From assembly GCA_029959085.1 (NCBI GenBank), contig JARWIR010000043.1:2232001-2296000 (forward strand): a stretch of 64,000 bases of DNA, given 5' to 3'. The stretch's first letter is position 1. Every line of letters begins with the position of its first letter. This DNA comes from Nemophila menziesii. Taxonomy: Eukaryota > Streptophyta > Magnoliopsida > Boraginales > Hydrophyllaceae. Made by a program: the position numbers and the translations under genes. The notes under the pieces are model-generated. The model made no database searches and was not told the origin of the DNA. It saw only the letters and a list, made by a program, of their open reading frames with translations. Below are positions 11,285 to 22,396 of this stretch, piece after piece.

Positions 11285-12244
11285 AATTTATCTATTAAAC
11301 CCTACCGAGCTCATATCTGAAACACAAAAACATCAAAATACTCTCAAAAAAGTCGATTTCGAGGAAGAAGGAGCTATTCTGAGCCATTCCAACACCCCTA
11401 TAACATCAAATGTAAGTGATTCCATGCCAAAACTTAATCATTTCTTCAATTTTTTTTCAATTTTCTAAATCAAATCCTAACTTTTTTTTTTGTTTTTGTT
11501 TTTCCTCTACTCTTGCTTGGCATGGATTGCTGGATATGTTCAACATAATCTCCACGTAACAGGTACCACAAATCCGTGACTAAACCTATTTTTTTTTTTG
11601 AATTGATTTTTTTTTAATGTTGTATTGGATTTCTTGTTAATTCCGTGATTTTGTGATAGATTTTAGATTCTGAATATGTATTTTGTTGTTAAATATACCA
11701 TGTAACATGATTTTTTGGTTAATTTTTAGAAAAATTAGGGTTTGTATTTAGATGTGTTTTGATGTAATGATTTTTGATGTTTAGAAGTTTTAGGATTATT
11801 TGTTAATTTGTGTATGTTAATTTTTGATGTGTTTTGAAGTTTTTATGCAAATATGAAAACTCTAGGGACTAAAAATGCAATTTAGGGAATAAAATGCAAT
11901 TTTAAAAACTTTATATTTTTAAAGAATTTAGGGTATTTTATGCAAATATGAAAACTCTAGGGACTAAAAATGCAATTTAGGGACTAAATGACAAATTAGG
12001 GTATTTTATGTAAATATATATGATATAAGGACTAAATGACAAATTAAAAAAGTTTTAAAAAAATATTATGGACTTTAGGGTATTTTAGTAATTTTTGAAA
12101 ATACGAGGACTAAAACGCAATTTATAATATACAATTTTAAAACTATGAAAAATATATTTTTTTTAAAATTTATATGTGTGTTTTTTGTAATTTTTAATAA
12201 AAAAAAGTCTAAAAAACAATTTATTGATTTTATTACAGTTATAG
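11285..12244 (+). other. Leader and 5'-UTR intron of the TNPA gene, with degenerate repeats
   Basis: A leader is followed by an AT-rich stretch holding a degenerate repeat around AGGGACTAAAAATGCAATTT (about 11860-12130), and a CAG acceptor near 12238 just before the ATG. The reverse complement of this repeat and of the word around TCTCCACGTAACAGGTACCA (11550-11570) is found in CACTA-3 at 46340-47160, so the arrangement is conserved across families. Confidence 0.55.
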
Positions 12245-13854
12245 ATGGCCGCAGTAATGCCTAACTACCACCGGGGTGACGGGAACGGTGAAGATCCGAA
12301 CCCGAATCAACCCCCGAACTTGAACGATTGTACTCAGCCGCCTGGTAAATATAAATTAATTTATACAATTCAATTAATATAAATTACTAAATTAATTAAT
12401 ATACTTTTCTTAAACAGTTAAGCGAAAGAGGAGACCCCGAAATGTCTCGACTCTCAAAACCGCCAACGATGCCAAGGAGAAGCTAGGTGGGGCCCTTCCG
12501 GTAGATTTTTGTATCCTCGACAACACGTAGAACCCATTCGGAGAATATGGGAAACACGTGGCCCAAGTGGTGGGTCTCGCGGTTCGAGAAACAGTCCCTC
12601 CCTACTACCCCTCGTGGAGTGCTGTGCCGAGGGGATTAAAGACCACGATCCTCGGAAAACTCGAGGAGTTCTTCAACCTCGAGGAGTGGAGGGCCCGCCG
12701 AGATTGGAACTTTATTAGTGGGAAGCTAACGCAGTCTCAGTCCGCTGCTTACAGACGATGGAAGCATGACTTGAAGGTCGATTATGGCGATTCGGATGAG
12801 TGTCCCCCGGATGTGCTTCCCGAGGATTGGAAGCTGACCCTTGAGATGATGAAAGACCCTCAGAAGAAGGTAAAATCTTAAATTAATTATTTTATTATTA
12901 AATTAGTGTTTAATTAATTTTTTATCTTGAATCGTAACAGGCTCAGGCGGCGATTAATAAGCAGAATTGGCAGAACCAGAAGAAGCCGAACAAGTCAGGT
13001 TCTCGGAACCAAACCCAGACCCGCCACGAGATTATCGAGGTATAATTTATTAAAGTAAAAATAAAAGTTATTAGTTATTTAATTTAATTTTTTAATAATT
13101 ATAATTTTTTATGTATATTTTATAGGGTAAGCTGAAGATTGACACGAAGGAGCCCCTGAGCTTTATCGACGAGCAGACCCAAGAGGAGGTCCCACTTCCA
13201 CCGATGGGCGGATACTTTGAGTACTTGGGCTATGACGGGGCGAAGGGCAAATGGGTCGATGATAGATGAGAGCAGGCTAGTGTAAGTATTTTATTTTACT
13301 TTTTATTGTTTAAAATTAATTATTTAACTTTAAATTTATTTCTTTGTTATTTTTATTAATTATTTATTTGAAATTTTATTACAGGGAGTTTATCGGGAGA
13401 AGCTTAAGGAGCGGGTTATCGAGACGAGGACCCAATCGGCTGAGGATGTTCCAGTGGAGGAGCAGATAGGAGCGTTGAAGGAGACGGTTCAGGAGGTGAT
13501 GAAAACGGCTAAGAGCAGACACTGGATCCCGTCAATCAGAGTGTCTTCAAGAAAAAGAAGGACCTGAAGCCGCCTGTTTCGGACGAGACCGAAAAGAAGA
13601 ACGCGAGAAAGATCCAGCGGATATTCGACGGGATGAACGAGCTCCGCGCAGTCCAAGGATTACCTCCTATGCCGGATGACGATGCTCCACGGAGCTCCTC
13701 CTCTAGGTCCGATGATTTTTTCGCGAAGATGCTCAAAGGCCTCAACGAATCTCGTGAAAAAAATGGTCTCGCTTCGGTCTCCGATGAAGATGAAGATGAA
13801 GAAGAAGATAGTAGTGAAGCTAGTGATCGAGGAGAAGATCTATCGGGCCCGTGA
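12245..13854 (+). pseudogene. TNPA-like CACTA protein (Transposase_24 type), 5 exons, broken
   Basis: Exons by splice signals and frame: 12245-12344, 12418-12869, 12941-13039, 13126-13281, 13385-13854. The start is MAAVMPNYHRGDGNGEDPNP. Exon 2 holds the conserved region with YYPSWSAVPRGLKTTILGKL, WNFISGKLTQSQSAAYRRWK and LPEDWKLTLEMMKD, typical of the plant Ptta/En-Spm Transposase_24 family, related in role to maize TnpA, which binds subterminal repeats. Exon 4 carries the short PLSFIDEQTQEE / GYFEYLGYDG piece. The end is acidic and serine-rich (DEDEDEEEDSSEASDRGED). Faults: TAG at 12528-12530, TGA at 13267-13269 and a frameshift near 13520, after which MNELRAVQGLPPMPDDD reads in the new frame. 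Non-functional as it stands. Confidence 0.85.
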
Positions 13855-13929
13855 TTGATTTTTATTTTCCTATGTTTATATACGACTTTGATTTTATATA
13901 CGTTTATATTCATGGCTTTTATTTAAGTT

Positions 13930-14012
13930 TTTATGTAATATTTTGACTTTTAACTCCGGGAGTTTGACTTTATTCCCGGGGTTTGACTTTATTACCCGGG
14001 TTTTGACTACCC
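13930..14012. repeat. Short CCCGGG/TTTGACTTTAT repeat after the TNPA gene
   Basis: Four copies of a roughly 20-25-bp unit mixing TTTGACTTTA with CCCGGG words, each GC part being self-complementary. It lies between the TNPA stop and the 3' subterminal region, so it is probably in the 3' UTR. Confidence 0.7.
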
Positions 14013-14169
14013 GGGTTTATTTATATTTTATGAATATAATTCCAGTTTTCACGTTATATTCATGATTTCTATTACAATATTTTTTTTAAAAACGAAAAAC
14101 CAAATTAAATAAAAATTAAATTAAAAAAAAAATAAAAAAATAAAAAAATTTAAAAAAATAAAAATAATA

Positions 14170-14693
14170 AGAATACCGACGACATTCATCACATGAATGT
14201 CGTCGGTAAAGTTTTAAAAAAAAATAAAAAAAAAGTATAACGACGACATTCATGTGATGAATGTCGTCGGTAAAGATTTTAAAAAAAATAAAATAATAAA
14301 GTATACCGACGACATTCATGTGAAGAATGTCGTCGGTAAACTATTTAGAATTAAAATAAAAAAAAATTATTTACTAGGATACCGACAACGCGGTCCTCGG
14401 TAAAGTATTTATTTACCGACAACACACGTCGTCGGTAACCAAATGCATATTACCGGCGACCGAACAAAAAGTCGTCGGTAAGAGATAGTTTACCGACAAG
14501 ATGTTTTTTGTCGGTAAAATATGATGTTTATCGACGAGAAGCCAAATGCGCTGTCGGTAAGCTTGATTTTACCGACAAACTTCTAGGGACGACAGGATAC
14601 CGACGAGTGGTCGTCGGTAAACAGTTTTACCGACGAAATTCTACTTTTTACCGACGACAGCTGTCGTCGGTAAATCCTCGACCTGCTGTAGTG
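14170..14693. repeat. 3' subterminal repeats of CACTA-1
   Basis: Many ACCGACGAC/GTCGTCGGTAAA motifs, several paired into perfect short hairpins (for example ACCGACGACATTCAT against ATGAATGTCGTCGGT at 14175-14210 and again to 14338), running up to the terminal CTGTAGTG. Confidence 0.9.
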
Positions 14694-14829
14694 ATACTCG
14701 TATGTACTACCAAAGATTTAACTTAATGGATTACTTGAAGCCGCTACAGTAAGGTTTGAACTAGAATAATACTCGTATGTCAAAAATGATGATAAAAATT
14801 AAAATAAATAAGGAAAATGAGAATGAAAC

Positions 14830-15235
14830 CATGGGCTTGTCATAGAATGGGAAGCCTTGCATCTGACGAAGAGCATTGGAAGCTGAAGATACATCCTCGA
14901 AAACAACCCAAGCATACTCTCCTCTGGTCAACAGCTTCTCGGACATGAGAAGGAGTCGTAATTAATTTATTCGGAGCTGAAGTATTAATTAATTTATACG
15001 GATAAGCAACTCTATCTAATTTAGAATCTGGCTACAATAAAGTAGCAGCTCTATCAACTTTAGAATTTTGCTGCAATGAAGTAGGAGCTTCATCTACTTT
15101 AGAAATTTGCTGCGGATCTACATGTTGTAGCTTTTGTCTATCCACTAGTTGCAGCCGTGGGTCCCTTACATCCTTATGCAAAATTTTACATATTGGAGTC
15201 ACAGCTAAGAGTTGCTGTGATTCCTTTGCTAACAT
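14830..15235 (-). pseudogene. U2B'': U2B''-like 5' half, unit 1, with a foreign head
   Basis: Exon 2 (about 14945-14830) encodes [20 protein letters not shown] and FPFYDKPM, the RNP1-containing half of RRM1 of U2B'', followed by a GT donor. Upstream on the - strand, in place of the family's first exon (the RNP2 half with an IYIQNLNE-type motif), lies a frame from 15235 beginning MLAKESQQLLAVTPICKILH and continuing with repeated QQNSKVDRAA-like words. I do not recognise this head. It joins the RRM exon in a different frame (..[11 protein letters not shown] against ..[12 protein letters not shown]). The 12.5-kb CACTA lies in the intron downstream of exon 2. Confidence 0.75.
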
Positions 15236-15439
15236 TAGATAAATTCACCTTAAGTTTTTTTATTAATATACCCTTGATTTCTTTCACGCCCTCCTAAGGA
15301 ATTACCTTTATTGCTATCATTTTATCAACCACGTAATAGTAACTTGTGTTGACATGAATGTAATAAAGAATTGAACCCACAACAAACTCTTAGCTGCGTT
15401 TTTATCTATATGACCGGATCTTTATTTTTTTGTTCCAAA

Positions 15440-15640
15440 TATGTCCATTGATATGCAACTTGAGTTAGGTAAATGATAGAACCTATAACTAACTTTCATA
15501 CAACTTGAGTTAGGTAAAGGATTGAACCTACAACTAACTCTTATTTATGTTCATATATATCCATATGGCCAGATCTTTTTTTTTTGTTCCAAATATGGCC
15601 ATTAATCATGCAACTTGAGTTAGGTAAAGGATTGAACCTA
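15440..15640 (+). repeat. ~42-bp direct repeats in the 5' flank of unit 2
   Basis: Three copies of the CTTGAGTTAGGTAAAGGATT word near 15462, 15503 and 15611, in the same relation to the downstream TATA box and exon as in unit 1. Confidence 0.85.
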
Positions 15641-15787
15641 CAACTAACTCTTAGCTGCGTTCTTATCTACAAGCTTTTTGAAAATGATATTCTCCTACAC
15701 CTCTAATTTTTCAATTATAAATAGAGAACTTAATGATCCTATTATATGTCTCAAGCCACACTATACTCTCTACTGCTTAATCTAAAG

Positions 15788-15952
15788 ATGGTTGCTTCAC
15801 CTTCGTTACCATTTTCCTTATTACTATTGTTTCCTATTCCCTTCAGTTTCTTACCTTCACTTCTTCCACATCTATTCCACTTCCTACTTCGTCTTCGTTT
15901 GTTGCTTCTAAACAACATAAAATTTGGTGACTTATGTAATAAAAACATCTAA
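15788..15952 (+). pseudogene. BURP-like first exon, unit 2, frameshifted
   Basis: Starts MVASPSLPFSLLLL like unit 1. A missing base in the ATTGTTTCC stretch near 15828 (ATTGGTATCC in unit 1) shifts the frame, so the rest becomes a Leu/His-rich nonsense peptide ending at 15952. The signal peptide core is kept but the mature part is lost. Confidence 0.75.
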
Positions 15953-15956
15953 CATT

Positions 15957-16818
15957 TATCATATTAGTAGCAACTGGCTTGAAACCAAAATACATGCAAA
16001 TTAGGAAAACATAAAATGGAAACACACGTACGTACGAGATCATAAATGCCTAATGCCTATTGATCATCGTTTCACATCTTATTACATAGACAGTAAAGTG
16101 TAAACGGAGATAGTTTCGAGAGAATAGAATTAGGCATGTCGTTGATTACATTACGCAATTCTTAATTTCACCCTTATAGTTGGTGCATTACAATAGCCGA
16201 AGGTCCTTTCAATGGCATCCATTGTTATTGGTGACACATATGAATTAGGAAATACTCTTTTTTGTACTTCATTTGAGGTAAGAGAGAATTTTGATGCAAT
16301 TTGGAAAAGAAGAAATGCTCGAAAAGGAGACGTGTCTTGCAAATCTGGAAGATGTACAGTTTTGCCTTGCTTAAGAACCGAGAGACTGAAGAAAGAGAAA
16401 GGGTCAGCGGAATTTGCCGTATGCTTTTGCTTATTATTCTGGTAGGTGTTAGGATTTGACTTATTATTACCCTTGTAGCTATAGCCATTATCTAATGACT
16501 TAATGAAATTAGGGTTTTGCTTAAGGTATGGGGCACAAGCTAAATTAGAAAGTGAGCAGAAGTTGGGATCAGAAACAAAGGATGTGTCAGAGACTAACTG
16601 AGTGAAATGAACAGAATTGTAATCAACGACATGCCTAATGCTATTCTCTCGAAACTATCTCCGTTTACACTTTACTGTCTATGTAATAAGAAGATGTGAA
16701 ACGATGATCAATAGGCATTAGGCATTTATGATCTCGTACGTACGTGTGTTTCCATTTTATGTTTTTCTAATTTGCATGTATCTTGCTTTCAAGATCCAGT
16801 TGCTACTAATATGATAAG
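15957..16818. repeat. Inverted repeat around a BURP fragment, unit 2
   Basis: The intron stretch 15957-16150 (from TTATCATATTAGTAGCAACT to GTCGTTGATTACA) returns as its reverse complement at 16618-16818. Arms are about 195 bp with few mismatches; the enclosed 467 bp hold the reversed BURP exon 2. Both arms contain the palindromic word ACGTACGT. A transcript through the locus would fold into a long hairpin. It is not bounded by recognisable transposon ends. Confidence 0.9.
16150..16617 (-). pseudogene. BURP-domain (PG1-beta-like) exon 2 fragment, unit 2
   Basis: The - strand after a CAG acceptor reads LVSDTSFVSDPNFCSLSNLA, CAPYLKQNP, an NYNN-like YSYKGNNKSNPN stretch, then SFFSLSVLKQGKTVHLPDLQ, FRAFLLFQIASKFSLTSNE and VQKRVF. 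The order FCS..LxCAP, then FFxxxxLKxG...MPD, then a basic LPxxIASKxPFS-like segment, is that of polygalacturonase 1-beta-like BURP proteins (secreted, cell wall). The usual body of FTNYG repeats is nearly absent. The fragment stops about 60 residues into the domain, before the conserved CH motifs, at FGYCNAPT. It points opposite to its own first exon (15788). A truncated, inverted gene piece. Confidence 0.75.
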
Positions 16819-17695
16819 TGTGAGATTTTTGTGGGCATTATGGACAAATATTATTGTGAAACACAAGTCTCGGCTCGGCCTAAAAAAATTTTTTTTGTTA
16901 CATGGGAGAGCCACTTTAGACTCGGAGTCATTGACTCGGTCCGAACCTTCACCACAGAATTGGATGACCCAAGTGAGCTTATCCCAACTGGTTTAAAAGA
17001 ATATTTTTTGAGTTACATTACACTTAGAATATTTTGGGGCAACTTTTAGATAGGGGGTCTAAGTTTATTTTTACTAAATATTTTTCCTTTAAAAAAATCG
17101 TTTAAATTCTCACACTGTGTTCCAGGACCGGGGTGAGCCGTCTACACCCCAATCGCTTAGCGCTTTTTAGAATATGGTTGATGGCTGCTTTTTTTTTTCT
17201 GTTTCTTAAGTAAAAGTAATGATATACCTAGAGAAATGAGAAAGACTTATTTTTGTACATATTACAATGAAATCAATAGACTTCTATTCATAGCTAAAGA
17301 TACAATATCAGAAATTAATCATTCTTGAAATCTTGATTTTCTCAACACGAAATTTTAACACACCTTAACCTCTCAGGTTTTCGAATAGGGTGTACATCTA
17401 CTTGTAAGGCGGTAATTAGTCCAAAACAGTTTCCAGTATGGTTGTAACATGATAGTAATGCCTATATACATGCAAAAACAGAAAACATGATAAATCATCG
17501 ATATGAATAGCAATTCTAAGAAACATTTAAATAGTCAAATGATCAAATTTAGATGTTACATGTTAAAGTAGATAAGTAAAAAAATCAGCAATACTGGAAG
17601 ATAAACAAAAGAGGAAAATGTAAATACACTAGAATATTACATATTTGTAAACGTTTCTCTAAATTCTCTCACCATTAAATCATTAAAATCATAAT
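16819..17695. other. Spacer between BURP repeat and U2B'' copy, unit 2
   Basis: No supported gene. Short + strand frames at 16772-17049 lie across the end of the inverted repeat and are matched in unit 3 (22348-22572) with frame-breaking differences, so they are not treated as coding. The rest is AT-rich and equally duplicated in unit 3. It probably includes the 3' flank of U2B''. Confidence 0.5.
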
Positions 17696-18366
17696 CTATG
17701 TTTTGGCATATGTGATGAGCATAGGATTTTCAGGTGCTATCTTATATCCCTGGAGTGCTGCCATTGCAACAGATGATTGGATCTCATTTTCATATTCTAC
17801 AAAAGCAATTCCAGGTTTTGCTACAATCATTCTAACTTCCTTAATCCCAGCATATTTACAAAAGAACATTTGTAACATTATTTGAGTGGCTTGATGTGGA
17901 AGATTCTGGATGAACAATATGCTATTTGGTGGAGCCGGTCCCTCTGAGGCCGAACTTCTTGGACCTGACATGTAAGGCAATTGCGATAACTGCACAACAT
18001 AAAATGATTTAGTGAATAGTTTACAAAACCTTCAATCAAATTCCTTTAAAGATGACTGAGATATTATTATGTTGGTGTAGTGAATAGACTTACAAGAGGA
18101 GCCGAGCCATATCCAGAACCATGATGAGAATTATGACCTCCTTGATTAGAATCATGATGATGATGTTCTTTTTTCTTTCTTCCTGTAAAAATTAATGTAA
18201 TAACATCATAATGAGACTGTAATTAAATCTCATTGCTAGTAAAAACTGTGTTATTGAGAGAAAGCACTAACATTTCTCTTAATGTCTCTTTCTTTTCTCT
18301 CGAGGTGTGAAAGTACCATCTGCTTTTGCTATGATGTCAGATTTAGTCTTTGCATATTGTATCCTC
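17696..18366 (-). pseudogene. U2B'': U2B''-like 3' half, unit 2 (RRM2 complete)
   Basis: - strand exons: 18366-18273 ([19 protein letters not shown] then REKRKRH and a TAA stop caused by one change; unit 1 has GAA here), about 18190-18102 (KKKEHHHHDSNQGGHNSHHG linker) and about 17989-17696 encoding the whole RRM2: [20 protein letters not shown] (RNP2 core ILFIQNLP), [20 protein letters not shown] (RNP1-like PGIAFVEY) to [14 protein letters not shown]. U2B'' binds U2 snRNA loop IV with U2A' through RRM1; RRM2 is the conserved C-terminal domain. The stop in the linker exon and the missing real exon 1 make this a pseudogene unless spliced differently. Confidence 0.88.
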
Positions 18367-18887
18367 TGAAAAATATAAGAGCAACTTTAAACCATAGTAT
18401 ACGAAAAATATCTTGGAGCATGAATTTCATTAGATATGTTTTGTTGAGGGTGAAATACTATATCTGAGAAATTTACTAGCTTGATCAAGTATACTATGAT
18501 ATATTATTCACTCTTGACCAGGAATTTACTCTGTTCTATAAAGCTAACACTTGATATTACTAGAAGCAGCAAAAATTCAAAAAAGAGGAGCAAAAGGACT
18601 GTCAAAGTATTTCGTAATTTAAATTGTTAATAGTGTCCTCTGATGAATAAAGTGTGTCTGCTGAAGATCTATGGCTACTATGATGACTATACTATCTTGA
18701 TAAATTACAGAGGAAAAGTAATTAAATATGAGCTGGAATAGCATATATATGTAGTCATCGTATACTCGTATGTACTACCAAAGAATTAACTTAATGGATT
18801 ACTTGAAGCCGCTACAGTAAGGTATGAACTAGAACAATACTCGTATGTCAAAAATGATGATAAAAATTAAAATAAATAAGGAAAATG

Positions 18888-19165
18888 AGAATGAAACCAT
18901 GGGCTTGTCATAGAATGGGAAGCCTTGCATCTAACGAAGAGCATTGGAAGCTGAAGATACATCCTCGAAAACAACCCAAGCTTACTCTCCTCTGGTCAAC
19001 AGCTTCTCGGACATGAGAAGGAGTAGTAATTAATTTATTCGGAGCTGAAGTATTAATTAATTTATTCGGATTAGCAACTCTATCTAATTTAGAATCTGGC
19101 TGCAATAAAGTAGCAGCTCTATCAACTTTAGAATTTTGTTGCAATAAAGTAGTAGTAGCTTCATC
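18888..19165 (-). pseudogene. U2B'': U2B''-like RRM1 exon and head, unit 2 (part 1)
   Basis: Same exon as 14830-14945 ([21 protein letters not shown] coding, with a change at GCATCTAACG) followed upstream by the same unrecognised head containing QQNSKVDRAA. A hAT insertion splits the head at 19166; the rest continues at 20682. Confidence 0.75.
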
Positions 19166-20673
19166 TAGGAGTGAGCAAAAATTGGGTAATGGGTAACCTG
19201 ACCCGTTGGGTAAATAAACCCGGCCCAAATTTGGGTAAAAATTACCCAGACCATTTATTACCCTTACCTTACCCTATTGATTTTGGCCCAAAATATTTTA
19301 TACCACGGTTTAAACTTTTCGTTCTTACCTGACGGGTCCAACCCGATGTACCCGTCCACTGTTCATAAAAAATAAATTATATATACATTTACATATATAA
19401 ACGGGCCCTTAATCACTTTCTAATTTCTATAATACTCCTCTCCTGAAACCCTAACTTTCTATTCAGAATATGAACAAATAGAGATCATTGCGATGTTGTC
19501 TTAAGGCTTTCTGTTCGATTCAGTCCCTTCCGTGCGTGTTGGCTAGGGATCTGATTATTTGCTTTTATGAGGCTATATATGCCAAAGCTTCTACATAACT
19601 GGTGAATATCACCATTTTACAGGTTTAAACTTCTATTCCCTTTGTTATAATTTATTATAACTATTTGATATTCATTTAATTTTTTATTATGTTGCTTCTG
19701 CTAATGAAATCGATTAATAAATTCTAACTTTCTAAGATTCTGATGTTCTTGGCATAATCGATCTCTGTATTGAAATGATTGGCACCATGAACTTATGAAT
19801 TTTTAAGGTATTAGCTTGAAACTAAATGATTCACTTTTCCAATTTCCTTGCTTAGTGAAAATTTCTAATCTTGCTTATTCCCGTATGCGGGTATCTGAGC
19901 TGGGTTAATATTGTTTTATACGAATTTGTGACCTTTATTCGATTAAATATAACCTAGGATGTTTGGTACCTAATGAATGAATCAAATTGAAAGGTGTGGT
20001 GTCTTTCTCAAACATGTAATGTTAAATTGTACTATTGTTTGCGTTACAGTAAGCTCAAGATGTATACCTCAAAAACAAAATTTCAGATAGTATTTCTTCT
20101 CTCTTGAAACTAGTATTTGATTTTAGTAGGGAAATTATGATTGATTGTTAGTTATCTTATACTTCAGATCAATTTACAATCACAGTCTCAAATGTACATA
20201 TGTATCTATAAATATGTTCTGACTAAGTACATTTATTCTCATTATCTCATTTTAGTTAATGTTTGTTGCAGATCAAACCTAGCAAAGTATGGGAGAAGTC
20301 AATGAAGTTCAAGCTAGAGAGGTTTCGATCTTCTTAAAGTTGAAATAGCATATTATAATTTGTTTCATTTGGAGTGGGGGGAGAATTTGTCCAGCCTACT
20401 GTTATTTTTTGTCTAGTTTGTAATATTAATTGCTTGGATTGTAATTATTTTTTGCTATAATTTTGAATTTATCGATAAGTTTTGTATGACAATGCAATAG
20501 ATTTTACCAAGGGTTAACCCGGGGTAACCCGTTGGTTAACCCGACATAACCCGTGGTAATTTTTATTTTACCATTAACACGGGTTTACCCTGCATGTTTT
20601 ACCATTTTCCAATATTACCCTACCCTTACCCTAGACCCCAACCCGGGGTAAACCCGACCCGTGCTCACCCCTA
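19166..20673. mobile_element. Non-autonomous hAT element, 1,508 bp, TSD GCTTCATC
   Basis: Ends read TAGGAGTGAGCA on the left and, reverse-complemented, TAGGGGTGAGCA on the right. The 8-bp duplication GCTTCATC lies at 19158-19165 and 20674-20681, the hallmark of hAT. Subterminal regions are full of GGGTAA/GGGTTAACCC words in both orientations. The uninterrupted sequence in units 1 and 3 gives the empty site. No transposase frame is visible inside, so it needs a helper. Confidence 0.92.
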
Positions 20674-20681
20674 GCTTCATC

Positions 20682-20835
20682 TACTTTAGAAATTTGCTGA
20701 GGTGCCACATGTTGTAGCTTTTGTCTATCCACTAGTTGCAGCCGTGGGTCCCTTACATCCTTATGCAAAATTTTACATATTGGAGTCACAGCTAAGAGTT
20801 GCTGTGATTCCTTTGCTAACATTAATAATTTCACC
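20682..20835 (-). pseudogene. Unrecognised head of the U2B''-like unit 2 (part 2)
   Basis: Continuation of the head beyond the hAT insertion, beginning MLAKESQQLLAVTPICKILH on the - strand from about 20822. It is nearly the same in units 1-3, so it was part of the duplicated unit. I cannot name it; the DPRLQL and repeated KVDEA/KVDRA words suggest a low-complexity region rather than a domain. Confidence 0.5.
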
Positions 20836-21038
20836 TTAAGTTTTTTATTAATATACCCTTAATTTCTTTCACGCCTTCTTAAGGAATTACCTCTATTGCG
20901 ATCATTTTTGTCAACCACGTAATAGCAAGTTGTGTTGACATAAATGGAATAAATGATTGAACCTACAACAAACACTTAGCTGCGTTTTTATCAATATGGC
21001 CGAATCTTTATTTTTTTGTTCCAAATATGTCGATTGAT

Positions 21039-21215
21039 CATGCAACTTGAGTTTGGTAAAGGATAGAACCTATAACTAACTCTCATGCAACTTGAATTAT
21101 GTAAAGGATTGAACCTACAACTAACTCTCATGCAACTTGAGTTAGGTAAAAGATTGAACCTACAACTAACTCTCATGCAACTTGAGTTAGGTAAAGGATT
21201 GAACCTACAACTAAC
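21039..21215 (+). repeat. ~42-bp direct repeats in the 5' flank of unit 3 (4 copies)
   Basis: Four copies of the AACTTGAGTTAGGTAAAGGA-type word at about 21046, 21088 (diverged, AATTATG), 21130 and 21177, here in strict tandem at 42-47 bp. More copies than in units 1 and 2. Confidence 0.88.
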
Positions 21216-21354
21216 TTTTAGCTGCGTTCTTATCCACAAGCTTTTTGAAAATGATATTCTCCTACACCTCAAATTTTTCAATTATAAATAGAGAACTTAA
21301 TGACCCTATTATATGTCTCAAGCCACACTATACTCTCTACTGCTTAATCTAAAG

Positions 21355-21480
21355 ATGGCTGCCTCACCTTCGTAACCATTATCCTTATTACTATTGTTTC
21401 CTATTCCCTTCAGTTTCTTACCTTCACTTCTTCCACATCTATTCCACTTCCTACTTCGTCTTCGTCTGTTGCTTCTAAAC
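21355..21480 (+). pseudogene. BURP-like first exon, unit 3, early stop
   Basis: Homologous to 1052-1270 but the codons after MAASPS read TAA (TTCGTAACC where unit 1 has TTCATTACC), so translation stops after six residues. The remainder stays alignable to the other units. Confidence 0.8.
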
Positions 21481-21522
21481 AACATAAAATTTGGTCGACT
21501 TATGTAATAATAACATCCAACA

Positions 21523-22396
21523 TTTATCATATTAGTAGCAACTGGCTTGAAACCAAAATACATGCAAATTAGGAAAACATAAAATGGAAACACACGTACG
21601 TACGAGATCATAAATGCCTAATGCCTATTGATCATCGTTTCACATCTTATTACGTAGACAATAAAGTGTAAACGGAGATAATTTCGAGAGAATAGAATTA
21701 GGTATGTCATTGATTACATTACGCAATTCATAATTTCACCCTTCATATATAGTTGGTGCATTACAATAGCTGAAGGTCCTTTCAATGGCATCCATTGTTA
21801 TTGGTGACACATATGAATTAGGAAACACTCTTTTTTGTACATCATTTGAGGTAAGAGAGAATTTTGATGCAATTTGGAAAGGAAGAAATGCTAGAAAAGG
21901 AGCCGTGTCTTGCAAATCCAGAAGATGTACAGTTTTGCCTTGCTTAAGAACCGAGAGCCTGAAGAAAGAGAAAGGGTAGTCAACGGAATCTACCGTATGC
22001 TTTTGCTTATTATTCTGGTAGGTGTTAGGATTTGACTTATTATTACCCTTGTAGCTATAGCCATTATCTAATGACTTAATGAAATTAGGGTTTTGCTTAA
22101 GATATGGAGCACAAGCTAAATTAGCAAGTGAGCAGAAGTTGGGATAAGAAACAAAGGATGGGTCAGAGACTAACTGAGTGAAATGAACAGAATTGTAATC
22201 AACGACATGCCTAATGCTATTCTCTCGAAACTATCTCCGTTTACACTTTACTGTCTATGTAATAAGAAGATGTGAAACGATGATCAATAGGCATTAGGCA
22301 TTTATGATCTCGTACGTACGTGTGTTTCCATTTTATGTTTTTCTAATTTGCATGTATCTTGCTTTCAAGCTCCAGTTGCTACTAATATGATAAGTG
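21523..22396. repeat. Inverted repeat around a BURP fragment, unit 3
   Basis: Same arrangement as in unit 2: arm 21523-21718 and its reverse complement 22194-22396, enclosing a reversed BURP exon 2. The arms differ by scattered single bases and small indels, so the structure existed before units 2 and 3 were duplicated. Confidence 0.9.
21719..22190 (-). pseudogene. BURP-domain exon 2 fragment, unit 3
   Basis: - strand again gives FCSLANLACAPYLKQNPNF, then YPFSFFRLSVLKQGKTVHL and a partial BURP start ending at FSYCNAPT. A short insertion (GGTAGTCAACGG near 21977) and several substitutions set it apart from unit 2. Truncated and inverted like its sister. Confidence 0.7.

Larger units (their letters stand above)
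2219..14693 (+). mobile_element. CACTA (En/Spm-like) element 1, 12,475 bp, with TSD ATA
   Basis: The left end reads CACTACTACAGATCGGGGAT and the right end, reverse-complemented, CACTACAGCAGGTCGAGGAT: imperfect terminal inverted repeats starting with CACTA. Both ends then carry many TTTACCGACGAC/GTCGTCGGTAAA motifs. The 3-bp target duplication ATA is at 2216-2218 and 14694-14696. The empty site is readable in tandem unit 2 near 18762 (TCGTATACTCG), which proves the boundaries. Inside, in order: TNPD-like gene (3308-7015), 40-bp satellite with a solo LTR in it, an internal block of terminal-type repeats, TNPA-like gene (12245-13854). The element sits in an intron of a U2B''-like copy. Both genes are damaged, so it is a full-length but probably non-functional copy. 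Confidence 0.95.

Noticed and set aside
13536..13913. 125-codon - strand frame opposite the TNPA last exon
   Set aside because: Ser- and Lys-rich shadow of the acidic TNPA tail; the + strand frame has conserved family sequence.
16772..17049. Small + strand gene after the BURP inverted repeat (also 22348-22572)
   Set aside because: Overlaps the repeat arm, differs between units 2 and 3 by stops and substitutions typical of non-coding DNA.
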